A DNA stretch of 64,000 nt from Salinarchaeum sp. Harcht-Bsk1. GTDB taxonomy: Archaea; Halobacteriota; Halobacteria; Halobacteriales; Salinarchaeaceae. Position numbers and translations under genes: made by a program. The notes below the pieces were generated by a model. That model saw only the letters and a list, made by a program, of their open reading frames with translations. It was not told the DNA's origin and made no database searches. The DNA is taken from the NCBI RefSeq assembly GCF_000403645.1, contig NC_021313.1, positions 1,941,014 to 2,005,013 on the forward strand. The letters are read 5' to 3'. Positions 52,136 to 61,936 of this stretch are shown here, piece after piece. Numbering within the stretch: the first letter of the stretch is position 1; every line of letters starts with the position of its first letter.

Positions 52136-53389
52136 ATGACCGATTCCTCGCCCCCGATCCGCCGGCTGGCGGACTGGGACCACGACGAACTCGCTGGCCT
52201 CGCCGACGAGTACGGCACGCCGCTGTACGTCACGGATCTGGATCGGGTCGCCGCGAACTACGACCGGATCGACGACGCCTTCGAGGGAATCGAGTGCATG
52301 TACGCGGCGAAGGCCAACACCGGCCAGGCCGTCATGCGCCGGCTCCTCGAGGAAGGTGCGAATATCGAGTGCGCCGCCGCGGGCGAACTCCACCGCGCGG
52401 TCGAGGCCGGCGCGGAGCCGAACACCCTCCAGTACACCGCGACCAACCCGCCTGCGAAGGACCTCGACTGGGTCGTCGACTTCTGGGAGACCGACGCGCC
52501 GGAACTCACCGTCACGATCGGTGCGACCGACACGCTCGACCGCCTCGAAGCACGGGGCTACGACGGTCGAATCGCGATCCGCGTCAACCCCGGTATCGGC
52601 GCGGGTCACCACGAGAAGGTCGCGACCGGGAAGGACGCGAAGTTCGGGATTCCACACGGCGACGTCCCCGAGGCCGCGGCCGACGCAGCGGAGCGCTTCG
52701 ACCTCGTCGGCCTGCACGCCCACGTCGGCAGCGGGATGCTCACCGAGGAGGACCTCCACGCGCACCGTCGCGCGCTGGAGCGCGTCGCCGACGCGGCCAC
52801 AGTGGTCGAGTCCGAACAGGGTTCCGGCACCCTCGACTTCGTCGACGTCGGCGGCGGCTTCGGCGTGCCATACCGCGAGGACGAGGAGCCACTGGACCTC
52901 GACGCCGTCGCGGCGACGATCACGGAGACCTTCGCGGACGTCGACGCCCGGCTGAAGGTCGAGCCGGGTCGCTACGTCGTCGCGGACGCAAGCCTCGTCC
53001 TGACGGCGGTCAACACGATCAAGGAGGCGCCGGAAGCGACCGTCGTCGGCGTCGACGCCAGCCTCGCGACGATGATCCGCCCGGCGATGTTCGACTCCTA
53101 CCACCCGATCCGGAACGTGTCGGCACCCCAGCGTGCCGCAATTCCCGCTTCGGTTGGAGGGCCGCTCTGCACCAGCGCGGACGTGTTCTGCACGGGCCGA
53201 CCGATCGCCGAACCCCGCCGGGGCGACCTGCTCGCGATCGGCAACACCGGCGCGTACGGCATCGAACTCGCCAACCAGTTCCACTCCCAGCCCAAACCGG
53301 CCGAGGTCGGGCTAGAGGGTGGCGAGGCGTCCGTGCTCCGCGGGCGCGAGGACTACGACGACCTGCTGCATCACGAGCGGCTGCGGTAA
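52136..53389 (+). CDS. lysA: Diaminopimelate decarboxylase
   Basis: Last step of lysine synthesis; pyridoxal-phosphate enzyme, alanine-racemase fold III. 417 residues. PLP Lys59 in MYAAKANTGQ, HAHVGSG, the phosphate-binding DVGGGFGVP, VEPGRYVV, and the C-terminal catalytic stretch TSADVFCTGRPI with the Cys-x-x-x-D-like site, and NTGAYGIELANQF. ATG chosen at 52136; a GTG two codons earlier is possible. In other haloarchaea dapF and dapE usually follow; here a different small gene follows. Confidence 0.94.
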   Translation: MTDSSPPIRRLADWDHDELAGLADEYGTPLYVTDLDRVAANYDRIDDAFEGIECMYAAKANTGQAVMRRLLEEGANIECAAAGELHRAVEAGAEPNTLQYTATNPPAKDLDWVVDFWETDAPELTVTIGATDTLDRLEARGYDGRIAIRVNPGIGAGHHEKVATGKDAKFGIPHGDVPEAAADAAERFDLVGLHAHVGSGMLTEEDLHAHRRALERVADAATVVESEQGSGTLDFVDVGGGFGVPYREDEEPLDLDAVAATITETFADVDARLKVEPGRYVVADASLVLTAVNTIKEAPEATVVGVDASLATMIRPAMFDSYHPIRNVSAPQRAAIPASVGGPLCTSADVFCTGRPIAEPRRGDLLAIGNTGAYGIELANQFHSQPKPAEVGLEGGEASVLRGREDYDDLLHHERLR

Positions 53390-53465
53390 GGATCCCCGGC
53401 GAGCGGCACATTCCGTGACCGCTCCAGCACAACACGTTTCGCCGTCGCGTACCTGGCTCGAATCA

Positions 53466-53663
53466 ATGGACGAGGCGAGCTACGTCGTCGAGCGGCTATC
53501 CGGAGAGGAGCGCGGAATCCGGGTCACCTGTTCGGCTCACGACGAGTCCGAGGAGTTCCAGCCCGGCCAGAACCGGGTAGCGTTCTACTGCTCCGGGTGT
53601 GGCCTCGAAATTGAGGCCGCGATCCACGCCGACGACTGGCGCGACATGGGCGAGATGTGTTAG
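53466..53663 (+). CDS. Small Cys-rich protein, probable zinc finger
   Basis: 65 residues: MDEASYVVERLSGEERGIRV. Candidate metal ligands are Cys in VTCSAHDE and the pair in FYCSGCGLEIEA, with His downstream. Compact haloarchaeal mini-protein. Between lysA and the minD-like operon; function unknown. Confidence 0.7.
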   Translation: MDEASYVVERLSGEERGIRVTCSAHDESEEFQPGQNRVAFYCSGCGLEIEAAIHADDWRDMGEMC

Positions 53664-53687
53664 ACGTAGGAGTACCGAACGGACCGC

Positions 53688-53716
53688 TACAGCAGCCGCT
53701 TCCAGTCCCGCCCATC
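53688..53716 (-). repeat. Possible remnant of dispersed repeat
   Basis: On the minus strand GGGCGGGACTGGAAGCGG followed by a CTGTAGCGGTC-like string recalls the start and end blocks of copies A-C without the middle. Tentative. Confidence 0.25.
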
Positions 53717-53784
53717 TGTGGTTTGCCGAATCGCACGAAACCCCGGTGGATCGCGTCATCGCGCGTCGAGCGGAGGCCGCGTCC

Positions 53785-54438
53785 TCACTGGAGCGCGCCG
53801 GCGAGTTCGCTGAAACGTTCGGTGGGGACGCTCTCCGGCGCGACCGACGCGACGGCCCGTCCCTCGTTTCGCGCTCGGTCGACGGCCTCGTGCTCGGGGA
53901 CGACGGTGACGGGCGCGCCGAGCGTGCGCTGGACCCGATCGACCGGCGGGTCACGGGCGCGGTTGAGCACCACGCGCTCGATTCCGGCGTCGAGGACGCG
54001 GGCGAGCGCCCTGGTCCGGAGTGCGTCGGGAACGGCGACGCCGTCGGGCGTCGTCACGAGCAGACAGCGACCGGCCGCGCAGAGCGGGAGTCCCGCGTCC
54101 GCGGCCATGCCCGCGGGGCAGTCGACGACCACCGCGCCGTAGTGTGACTCCACGCGACGGAGGGCGTCCACGAGCGCCGTCGGATCGGCTGCCCGGGCGC
54201 CGGCGAGCGTTCGGCCGCAGGGGAGGACGTCGACGCTGGCGCCACCCCGCTCTCGGACCGCTTCGAGCGGATCCGCGCGGCCGGCGAGCACGTCGTGGAG
54301 GTCCGGACCGGGGCCGTACGGGAGGTCCGCCATCCCGAGGTCCGCGTCGACGACGACCCCGTCGAGTTCGGCGCCGACGTTCAGCGCGACGGTGGACTTG
54401 CCGACGCCTCCTTTGCCACCGACGACCGCGAGGATCAC
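53785..54438 (-). CDS. minD: MinD/ParA-type ATPase
   Basis: 217 residues. Canonical deviant Walker A GGKGGVGKSTVALNV, switch DADLGMADLPYGPG, and Walker B VVVDCPAG. Short compared with typical MinD and without the obvious C-terminal amphipathic targeting helix. Haloarchaeal MinD paralogues help place chemotaxis arrays, archaella and pili; which process this one serves is unknown. Overlaps the upstream gene by 4 nt. Confidence 0.88.
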   Translation of the reverse strand: MILAVVGGKGGVGKSTVALNVGAELDGVVVDADLGMADLPYGPGPDLHDVLAGRADPLEAVRERGGASVDVLPCGRTLAGARAADPTALVDALRRVESHYGAVVVDCPAGMAADAGLPLCAAGRCLLVTTPDGVAVPDALRTRALARVLDAGIERVVLNRARDPPVDRVQRTLGAPVTVVPEHEAVDRARNEGRAVASVAPESVPTERFSELAGALQ

Positions 54439-54884
54439 GGCCCTGCCTCCGGTCCGGTGCCCCCAGTCGCCCCGGCGGTGGCGCCGGGGGACGCGGTCGG
54501 ATCGACGGCGTCACGTGGCGGCGACGGATCGCCGAGCACGCGCAGGACGTCCTCGGCCGTCGGATCGTCGCCCGGCCCACTGCCGGCGTCTGGATCCGCG
54601 GGTTCGACGGACTCGATCTCCACTGGCGGCTCCACCGGCGGCTCGGGGCTCGCAAAGCCGATGCTCCCGACCTGGCCGGTCGGCACGACGACCTCCGCAG
54701 CGTCGCCGTCCCATGGCGCTGCCGGCACGCCCTGAACGCGGGGCGGCCACGTCGGGCCGTCGATTCGGGATCTGAGGCGGATTCGGTGGACGTCGACCCC
54801 CGGGGACTCGACGCGGTTGTCGAGACGCACGGCGACGAGCGTGACGCCGCCCGGCCGAGCCGTCGTACACTCGAGTTCGACCAT
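54435..54884 (-). CDS. Conserved haloarchaeal partner of the MinD-like ATPase
   Basis: 149 residues starting MVELECTTARPGGVTLVAVR. The first half is beta-rich (LDNRVESPGVDVHRIRLRSR, WDGDAAEVVVPTGQVGSIGF). The second half is a Pro/Glu/Asp/Gly-rich disordered stretch (EPPVEPPVEIESVEPADPD) ending in an Ala/Thr/Gly tail. Overlaps the MinD-like start codon by 4 nt. Translational coupling implies a joint function; no other evidence. Confidence 0.75.
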   Translation of the reverse strand: MVELECTTARPGGVTLVAVRLDNRVESPGVDVHRIRLRSRIDGPTWPPRVQGVPAAPWDGDAAEVVVPTGQVGSIGFASPEPPVEPPVEIESVEPADPDAGSGPGDDPTAEDVLRVLGDPSPPRDAVDPTASPGATAGATGGTGPEAGP

Positions 54885-55003
54885 GGGCTGCTTCGCCGCC
54901 GAATCGCACTTGAAGCTGTGTCCGTCGACCTCGCGGCTCCGTGGTGTGCGACTTCCAGCCTCAGGGCGCGCGATTCAAGAGCCTCCACGACGGAGACCGG
55001 TGT

Positions 55004-55735
55004 ATGGAACCCGCGGTGCTGCGCGACGACATGGTCGACAGCCTGGAACACGAGTCCAAGGGTGTCGTCCGCAGCGATCGAGTCGGTCTCGCGATGCGCG
55101 AGGTCCCCCGTCACGAGTTCGTCGACGACGAGCAGGGCGCGTACGCGGACGCGGCCCAGCGGAGCCACGGGACCAGAGTGCTCGCGCCGAGCACGGTCGC
55201 GCGGCTGATCGAAGCCCTCGCCCCCGAACCTGGCGACGAGGTCCTCGTCGTCGGCGCCGGCGTCGGCTACACGGCTGCGGTCCTCGCCGAAGTCGTCGGC
55301 GCGCGCCACGTCCACGCCATCGACATCACCCGCCAGCTGGTGTTCGAGGCCCGCAGCAACCTCGCCACGGCCGGCTACTCCGAGGTCCTCGTCGACTGCC
55401 GCGACGGGGCGGAAGGGCTGGCGGAGTACGCGCCGTTCGATCGCATCCTCGTCGAGGCGGCGGCCGTCGAGCCGCCGCGCGCGCTGGTTCGCCAGCTCGC
55501 AGACGACGGCCAGCTCGTCATGCCGCTCGGCGCCGGTCAGCAGTCGCTGACGATCGTCCACGCCGACGGCGAGCGAGAGCCACTCGGTGGCGTCGCGTTC
55601 GCCCCGCTGCTCGTCGAAGGCGAGCAGGCCGGCGCCGTCGAGCGGAACCGGACTGCGCGGGAGGAACGCGAGCGCGCGGATCGCCAGGCCCAGCGCCGCG
55701 CCGGCTGGGAGCACGACTGGATCGACTGGGACTGA
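55004..55735 (+). CDS. pcm: Protein-L-isoaspartate O-methyltransferase
   Basis: Repairs isoaspartyl residues in aged proteins using S-adenosylmethionine. 243 residues. SAM-binding motif I VLVVGAGVGYTAAVLAE near residue 84, AIDITRQL (post-I), and FDRILVEAAAVEPPRALVRQL (motif II region). The start at MEPAVLRDDMVDSL places a usual substrate helix first. The C-terminal ~30 residues are charged and rich in Arg/Glu. Divergent from the minD pair. Confidence 0.88.
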   Translation: MEPAVLRDDMVDSLEHESKGVVRSDRVGLAMREVPRHEFVDDEQGAYADAAQRSHGTRVLAPSTVARLIEALAPEPGDEVLVVGAGVGYTAAVLAEVVGARHVHAIDITRQLVFEARSNLATAGYSEVLVDCRDGAEGLAEYAPFDRILVEAAAVEPPRALVRQLADDGQLVMPLGAGQQSLTIVHADGEREPLGGVAFAPLLVEGEQAGAVERNRTAREERERADRQAQRRAGWEHDWIDWD

Positions 55736-55773
55736 TCGTTCCGCGCCCGCATTATCGGCATCCAGGGAACCAG

Positions 55774-56292
55774 CTACCCGTCGAGCACCAGGATCTCGGT
55801 GTTCGGTCGCTCGTCCTGGAAGTTCCCGTCGGTCGGCGGCTGGACGTCGATCGAGAGCGTCCCCTGGTCCTGATTGTCGGAGAGCGTCGGCTCGACGTCG
55901 TCGAACGTGACGTCGCCGCCGTTCCCCGATTCGGCGTGTCTCGCACCGCCTTCCAGCTGTGCGGACTCGCCCTGCAGGACGACCGTGGCACCGGAGACCG
56001 CGTCGCCGTCGTCGTCGACGACCGTGATCGTCACGTCGCGCTTGGCGTCGCTCGAGAGGTCGAACGTATCGGGTGCCGGCTCCGCGTCGAGTTCCGTCTT
56101 CCCGATCCCGTTCACGTCGTCGATCATCGTCATCATGACCGACAGCGCAGCCACGCCGACGAGCAACGCGATGACGAGCCTGATCGGGAGCCCCTCGATC
56201 GCGCGTTCGTCCTCGAGGATCGCGGTCGGCGAGCGAATCTCGATGCCGCTGTCTCGCGTCCGTGCGCCTGCATCGTCGTCTGGTGTCGACAT
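55774..56292 (-). CDS. Membrane-anchored protein with carboxypeptidase-regulatory-like domain
   Basis: 172 residues from MSTPDDDAGARTRDSGIEIR. An N-terminal cytoplasmic part (1-35) ends in IEGLPIRLVIALLVGVAALSV, a membrane helix (about 36-56). The outer part holds a beta-sandwich-like domain (VTITVVDDDGDAVSGATVVL, GDVTFDDVEPTLSDNQDQGT) like carboxypeptidase-regulatory folds. Such proteins resemble haloarchaeal pilin-accessory or surface proteins. Function unknown. Confidence 0.75.
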   Translation of the reverse strand: MSTPDDDAGARTRDSGIEIRSPTAILEDERAIEGLPIRLVIALLVGVAALSVMMTMIDDVNGIGKTELDAEPAPDTFDLSSDAKRDVTITVVDDDGDAVSGATVVLQGESAQLEGGARHAESGNGGDVTFDDVEPTLSDNQDQGTLSIDVQPPTDGNFQDERPNTEILVLDG

Positions 56293-56449
56293 GGGCACCG
56301 GTCGCCGCGGCTTCCTACCTAAAGGCGTGGAGCGAGCGGGTGCGCTGGATGCCGATCCCAGCGAACTCGCTCGCGTCGGATTTGCCTCGCCCGGAGTCGC
56401 TCGCGCCGGATCGAATCGGTTTTCCCGGGCGCCCGCATCGCCGCGGGTA

Positions 56450-57181
56450 ATGAGCCGCGAGACGCCCGCACCGACGATCGGTCAGGTCGCCCTGATCGCG
56501 CTGTTCGTCACGTCGCTCGTGACCGCACAGCTCACGGCGACCAAACTGCTGGCCTTCGATCTGCCGGTCTCCTTACCGATCGTCGGCGCTGCGATCGTGC
56601 TGCCCGGTGCCGCGCTCGCGTACGCGGTCACCTTCCTGGCGACGGACTGCTACACCGAACTGTACGGCCGTCGCCCGGCGCAGGTGCTCGTCAACGTCGG
56701 CTTTGGGATGAACTTCGTCCTGCTCGCGCTGGTCTGGTCGACGATCCTCGCGCCGTGGGCGGGCTACGGCGTTCCCGCCGAGCAGTTCGAGACCGTCCTC
56801 GGTGCGGGGACGAACATCGTGATCGCCAGCCTCGCCGCCTACGTCGTCAGCCAGAACTACGACGTCCTCGCCTTCCACTGGATCCGCGACCGGACCGACG
56901 GCGAGTACCTCTGGGCGCGCAACATCGGGTCGACGGCCTCCAGCCAGGCGATCGACACCGTGATCTTCGTCGTGCTCGCGTTCGGGATCCTGCCCCGACT
57001 CATCGACGTCGGGCAGGTCACGTCGTGGGACCTCGTCTTCGAACTCATCGTCGGTCAGTACCTCCTGAAGCTCCTGATCGCGTTGCTGGACACGCCGGTC
57101 GTCTATGGCGTCGTCGGCGCGATCCGTCGCCAAGAGGCGAGCGAGCAGGACGCCACGGACGCGCTGGCCTGGCGGTCCTGA
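56450..57181 (+). CDS. YhhQ/VUT-family transporter (queuosine/archaeosine precursor type)
   Basis: 243 residues, about six to seven membrane helices. Start MSRETPAPTIGQVALIALFV. Family strings: TATKLLAFDL, ATDCYTELYGRRPAQ, and the RNIGSTASSQAIDTVIFVVL helix. YhhQ proteins import queuosine precursors such as preQ0 or preQ1 in bacteria. In an archaeon with tgtA and arcS it would plausibly salvage preQ0, which is inference. Stand-alone. Confidence 0.88.
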   Translation: MSRETPAPTIGQVALIALFVTSLVTAQLTATKLLAFDLPVSLPIVGAAIVLPGAALAYAVTFLATDCYTELYGRRPAQVLVNVGFGMNFVLLALVWSTILAPWAGYGVPAEQFETVLGAGTNIVIASLAAYVVSQNYDVLAFHWIRDRTDGEYLWARNIGSTASSQAIDTVIFVVLAFGILPRLIDVGQVTSWDLVFELIVGQYLLKLLIALLDTPVVYGVVGAIRRQEASEQDATDALAWRS

Positions 57182-57211
57182 GTCGGGCTGGATCGCGGGG
57201 ACGCTCGCCGC

Positions 57212-57271
57212 TGTCGAACGGGCCGCTGCCGAACGGACTGCTCCCGAACGGGCCGTTGTCGAACAGAGGCT
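57212..57271. repeat. Four 15-bp tandem repeats
   Basis: Four degenerate units (TGTCGAACGGGCCGC and relatives), 57212-57226, 57227-57241, 57242-57256 and 57257-57271, just after the transporter gene. The 15-bp period equals five codons, which could be the remnant of a repetitive coding tail. No function evident. Confidence 0.6.
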
Positions 57272-57376
57272 CGTCACTTCCGAGTGGACGATCGTCGACA
57301 CAATTGCCCAGGAATCCGCACGAACGTTCCGCCGGTTTCCCAAGACTTGATTGAGTCCTCGGGCGAGTCTACGGAT

Positions 57377-59272
57377 ATGTCGAAGCAATCCGAATCGGAG
57401 AACGTCCTCGAATCCCTTGCGAGCCTTCCATCGTTCCACCACCCGACGGCGTCGCCAGACGGCGAGAGGGTGGCGGTCTACTACGACGACACCGGGCGCA
57501 ACGAGCTCCACCTGATCGACGTCGGCAGCGGCGAGCGGACCGTCGTGACCGACGGCGAGGTTCCCCGGAACGCCCGGTGGCCGATGGAGTGGGGCCCCGA
57601 CGGCGAGACGATCTACTACCACCAGGACGAGGGCGGGAACGAACAGAACGACGTCTGGCGGATCGATCGAGATGGCAAGAAGGCCGAGCCCGTCGTCGAA
57701 CTCGACAGTCAGGTCTCCCTGGAGGCCGTCGCCGACGACGGCACGGTCTACGTCGGCTCGACGGCCGGCGGCCAGATGAACCTCTACCGACAGCTGCCCG
57801 CCGCCCGGGACGACGGCGAGCGCGAGATCGAGCAGCTCACCGAGTACGAGCGCGCCGTCTGGGGCGGCGAAGTCTCACCCGACGGCGACCGGATCGCCTA
57901 CGCGACCAACGAGTCCGACGTGTACGACAACCTCGACGTCTACGTCGCGAACCCCGACGGCTCCGAGCCCCGGAACCTCGAGATCGGCGAGGTCGGCTCC
58001 GAGTCCGCTCCCACGGAGTGGGACGAGGCCGGCGAGCAGCTGCTCCTCTCCGACAACGTCGCGGACATGAGCCGCGCCGGCGTCTACGACTTCGACGCCG
58101 AGGAAGTCACCTGGTACGGGGACGCCGAGTACGAGGAGGTGCCTGTCGGTTTCACCGACGACGAGTCGGGGATCCTCGTCGTGCGGACCCGCCGCGCCGC
58201 GAAGGTCCCGGTCGTCTACGATCTGGAGTCTGGCGAGGGCCGCGAACTCGACGTGCCCGAGGGCGTGACCGTTCCGGCGGGCGGCGGCGCGGGCGCCTCT
58301 GCGGGTTCCCCACTGCTCTCCGAGGATCGACTATTGCTCACGCACACCACCCCTGCGCGCCGCCCCGAACTGCTCGCCTACGACCTCGACGCCGACGAGA
58401 CCGAGGTGCTCCTCGAAGCGGCGTACGGTCCGTTCGATCCCGAGGACTTCGCCGACGCGGAGTACTTCCGATTCGAGTCCGACGGGATCCCCGAGACCAG
58501 CCAGGCCGCCGTCGAGCACGACCCCTACGACGAACTCGAGATCGAGGCGCTGTTCTACGACTCCGGCGAGCGTCCCTCTCCGCTCATCGTCAACCCCCAC
58601 GGCGGCCCGCGCCACGCCGACTCCCGGAGCTTCGACCTCTACACGCAGTTCCTCGCCCAGCAGGGCTACAGCGTCCTCAAGATCAACTACCGCGGCTCGA
58701 CCGGCCGCGGGAAGGCGTTCGTCGAGGAACTTTACGAGGACTGGGGCGGCGCAGAGCAGGGCGACGTGGCGACGGCTGCCGAGGTCGCGCTCGATCGCTA
58801 CGACTTCCTCGACGACGACCGGGTCGTCGTCTTCGGCGGCTCCTACGGCGGCTACTCCGCCTACTGGCAACTCGTCCAGTACCCCGACCTCTACGACGCC
58901 GGCATCGCCTGGATCGGCCTCACCGACCTGAACGCGATGTTCGAGGAGACGATGCCCCACTTCCGCACCGAGTTGATGGAGAAGAACCTCGGCACGCCCG
59001 AGCAGAACCCCGACCTCTACCGCGAGCGCTCGCCCATCGAGTACGCCGACAACCTCGCCGCGCCGACCCTGATGGTCCACGGCGTGAACGACCGGCGGGT
59101 GCCAGTGTCGCAGGCGCGGCTGTTCCGTGACCGACTGGAGGAACTGGGCTACGAGGCGGACGAGGACTTCGAGTACGTCGAACTCGGCGAGGAGGGCCAC
59201 GCGTCCTCGGACATCGACCAGAAGATCCGGCTGTTCGAGACGCTCGCCGACTTTCTGGAACGGCGGTCGTAG
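57377..59272 (+). CDS. S9-family serine peptidase (prolyl oligopeptidase type)
   Basis: 631 residues, no signal peptide, so cytoplasmic. N-terminal beta-propeller (about 20-370, SPDGDRIAY-type blades). C-terminal alpha/beta hydrolase with NPHGGPRHADSRSF oxyanion region, nucleophile Ser489 in GGSYGGYSA, Asp572 in VNDRRVP and His608 in EEGHASS. Resembles acylaminoacyl peptidases. Substrate unknown. Independent unit with ATG at 57377. Confidence 0.92.
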   Translation: MSKQSESENVLESLASLPSFHHPTASPDGERVAVYYDDTGRNELHLIDVGSGERTVVTDGEVPRNARWPMEWGPDGETIYYHQDEGGNEQNDVWRIDRDGKKAEPVVELDSQVSLEAVADDGTVYVGSTAGGQMNLYRQLPAARDDGEREIEQLTEYERAVWGGEVSPDGDRIAYATNESDVYDNLDVYVANPDGSEPRNLEIGEVGSESAPTEWDEAGEQLLLSDNVADMSRAGVYDFDAEEVTWYGDAEYEEVPVGFTDDESGILVVRTRRAAKVPVVYDLESGEGRELDVPEGVTVPAGGGAGASAGSPLLSEDRLLLTHTTPARRPELLAYDLDADETEVLLEAAYGPFDPEDFADAEYFRFESDGIPETSQAAVEHDPYDELEIEALFYDSGERPSPLIVNPHGGPRHADSRSFDLYTQFLAQQGYSVLKINYRGSTGRGKAFVEELYEDWGGAEQGDVATAAEVALDRYDFLDDDRVVVFGGSYGGYSAYWQLVQYPDLYDAGIAWIGLTDLNAMFEETMPHFRTELMEKNLGTPEQNPDLYRERSPIEYADNLAAPTLMVHGVNDRRVPVSQARLFRDRLEELGYEADEDFEYVELGEEGHASSDIDQKIRLFETLADFLERRS

Positions 59273-59347
59273 GGTCGTGCTACCTGGGTGTGGCAACGGG
59301 GCAACCCCCGCTGGCCAAATGATATCAAACTGAACGCCGTTTGGGGT

Positions 59348-59356
59348 AAATTTATT
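59348..59356 (+). promoter_or_regulatory. TATA box of the 59379 gene
   Basis: AAATTTATT, 26 nt before the ATG at 59379, in an A/T-rich patch. Confidence 0.65.
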
Positions 59357-59378
59357 AGGAAGGCGGTAACCTACACGG

Positions 59379-59759
59379 ATGATGCTTCAAGCACTCGGTA
59401 CTACCATACTGCAGGAAGGCGCAATTGGTGGATTCCTGGTGGTATACCTCGCGTTCATCGCCATCGTCATCGGGGGAACGTGGAAAACGTTCACGAAGGC
59501 AGGTGAGCCAGGATGGGCGGCGATCATCCCCATCTACAACGTCTACGTCATGCTGAAAATCGGGGGGAACGAGTGGTGGTGGCTCCTGGTCATGTTGGTT
59601 CCGCTCGTCAACATCTACGCGGCTTACGTCATGTTCAAGGGCGTCGCAGAGGCCTTCGGGAACGGTCTTGGCTTCACGCTCGGGCTGTGGTTCCTGGGCT
59701 TCATCTTCTGGCCGTTGCTGGGCTTCGGCGACTACCAGTACCAGGGTACGCCTGCGTAA
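59379..59759 (+). CDS. Membrane protein of the DUF5684 type
   Basis: 126 residues. Four hydrophobic segments (about 15-33, 66-82, 84-100, 103-122). Family core WKTFTKAGEPGWAAIIPIYN, VYVMLKIGGNEWWWLL and a C-terminal ILGFG-like end (LLGFGDYQYQ). Occurs in archaea and bacteria; function unknown. Start at the first of two ATGs; leaderless promoter 26 nt upstream. Confidence 0.85.
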   Translation: MMLQALGTTILQEGAIGGFLVVYLAFIAIVIGGTWKTFTKAGEPGWAAIIPIYNVYVMLKIGGNEWWWLLVMLVPLVNIYAAYVMFKGVAEAFGNGLGFTLGLWFLGFIFWPLLGFGDYQYQGTPA

Positions 59760-59834
59760 TCGAGTAGCCGACAGCCCCACGCGGATTTCTGGACTGTTCA
59801 TCCAGGTGGCCCGGTTGCGGTCGGGGCTCGCCCG

Positions 59835-61667
<1,833 letters not shown>

Positions 61668-61843
61668 GGCTGCGGATTCAGGAGGCACTCACCTGATTCT
61701 ATCGGTTGGGTTGGCCAACGCGTCGCGGGATTTCCCGGTGAAGAGTGCCCGATCGTTGGTTCCGTCGGCGGTGCGGGGACAGCAACGGGCGATCGGACAT
61801 GGCGGTGGCTCGAGACGTGGCCAGGCGCCGGGGTGGAAGGGCG

Positions 61844-61931
61844 GCGTCACCTGTGTCGCTCCGCAGCGTCACCTGTGTCGCTCCACAGTGTCACTCGGCT
61901 AGATCCGCGGTGTTACTGTGGGGCTCCGCAG
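61844..61931. repeat. 22-bp tandem repeats upstream of accC-like gene
   Basis: Two nearly identical 22-bp units (GCGTCACCTGTGTCGCTCCR CA, 61844-61865 and 61866-61887), followed by two more diverged units (61888-61909, 61910-61931). They lie in the 269-bp gap between the convergent-side ends of the biotin carboxylase start and the DUF373 stop. Confidence 0.6.
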
Positions 61932-61936
61932 CCACC

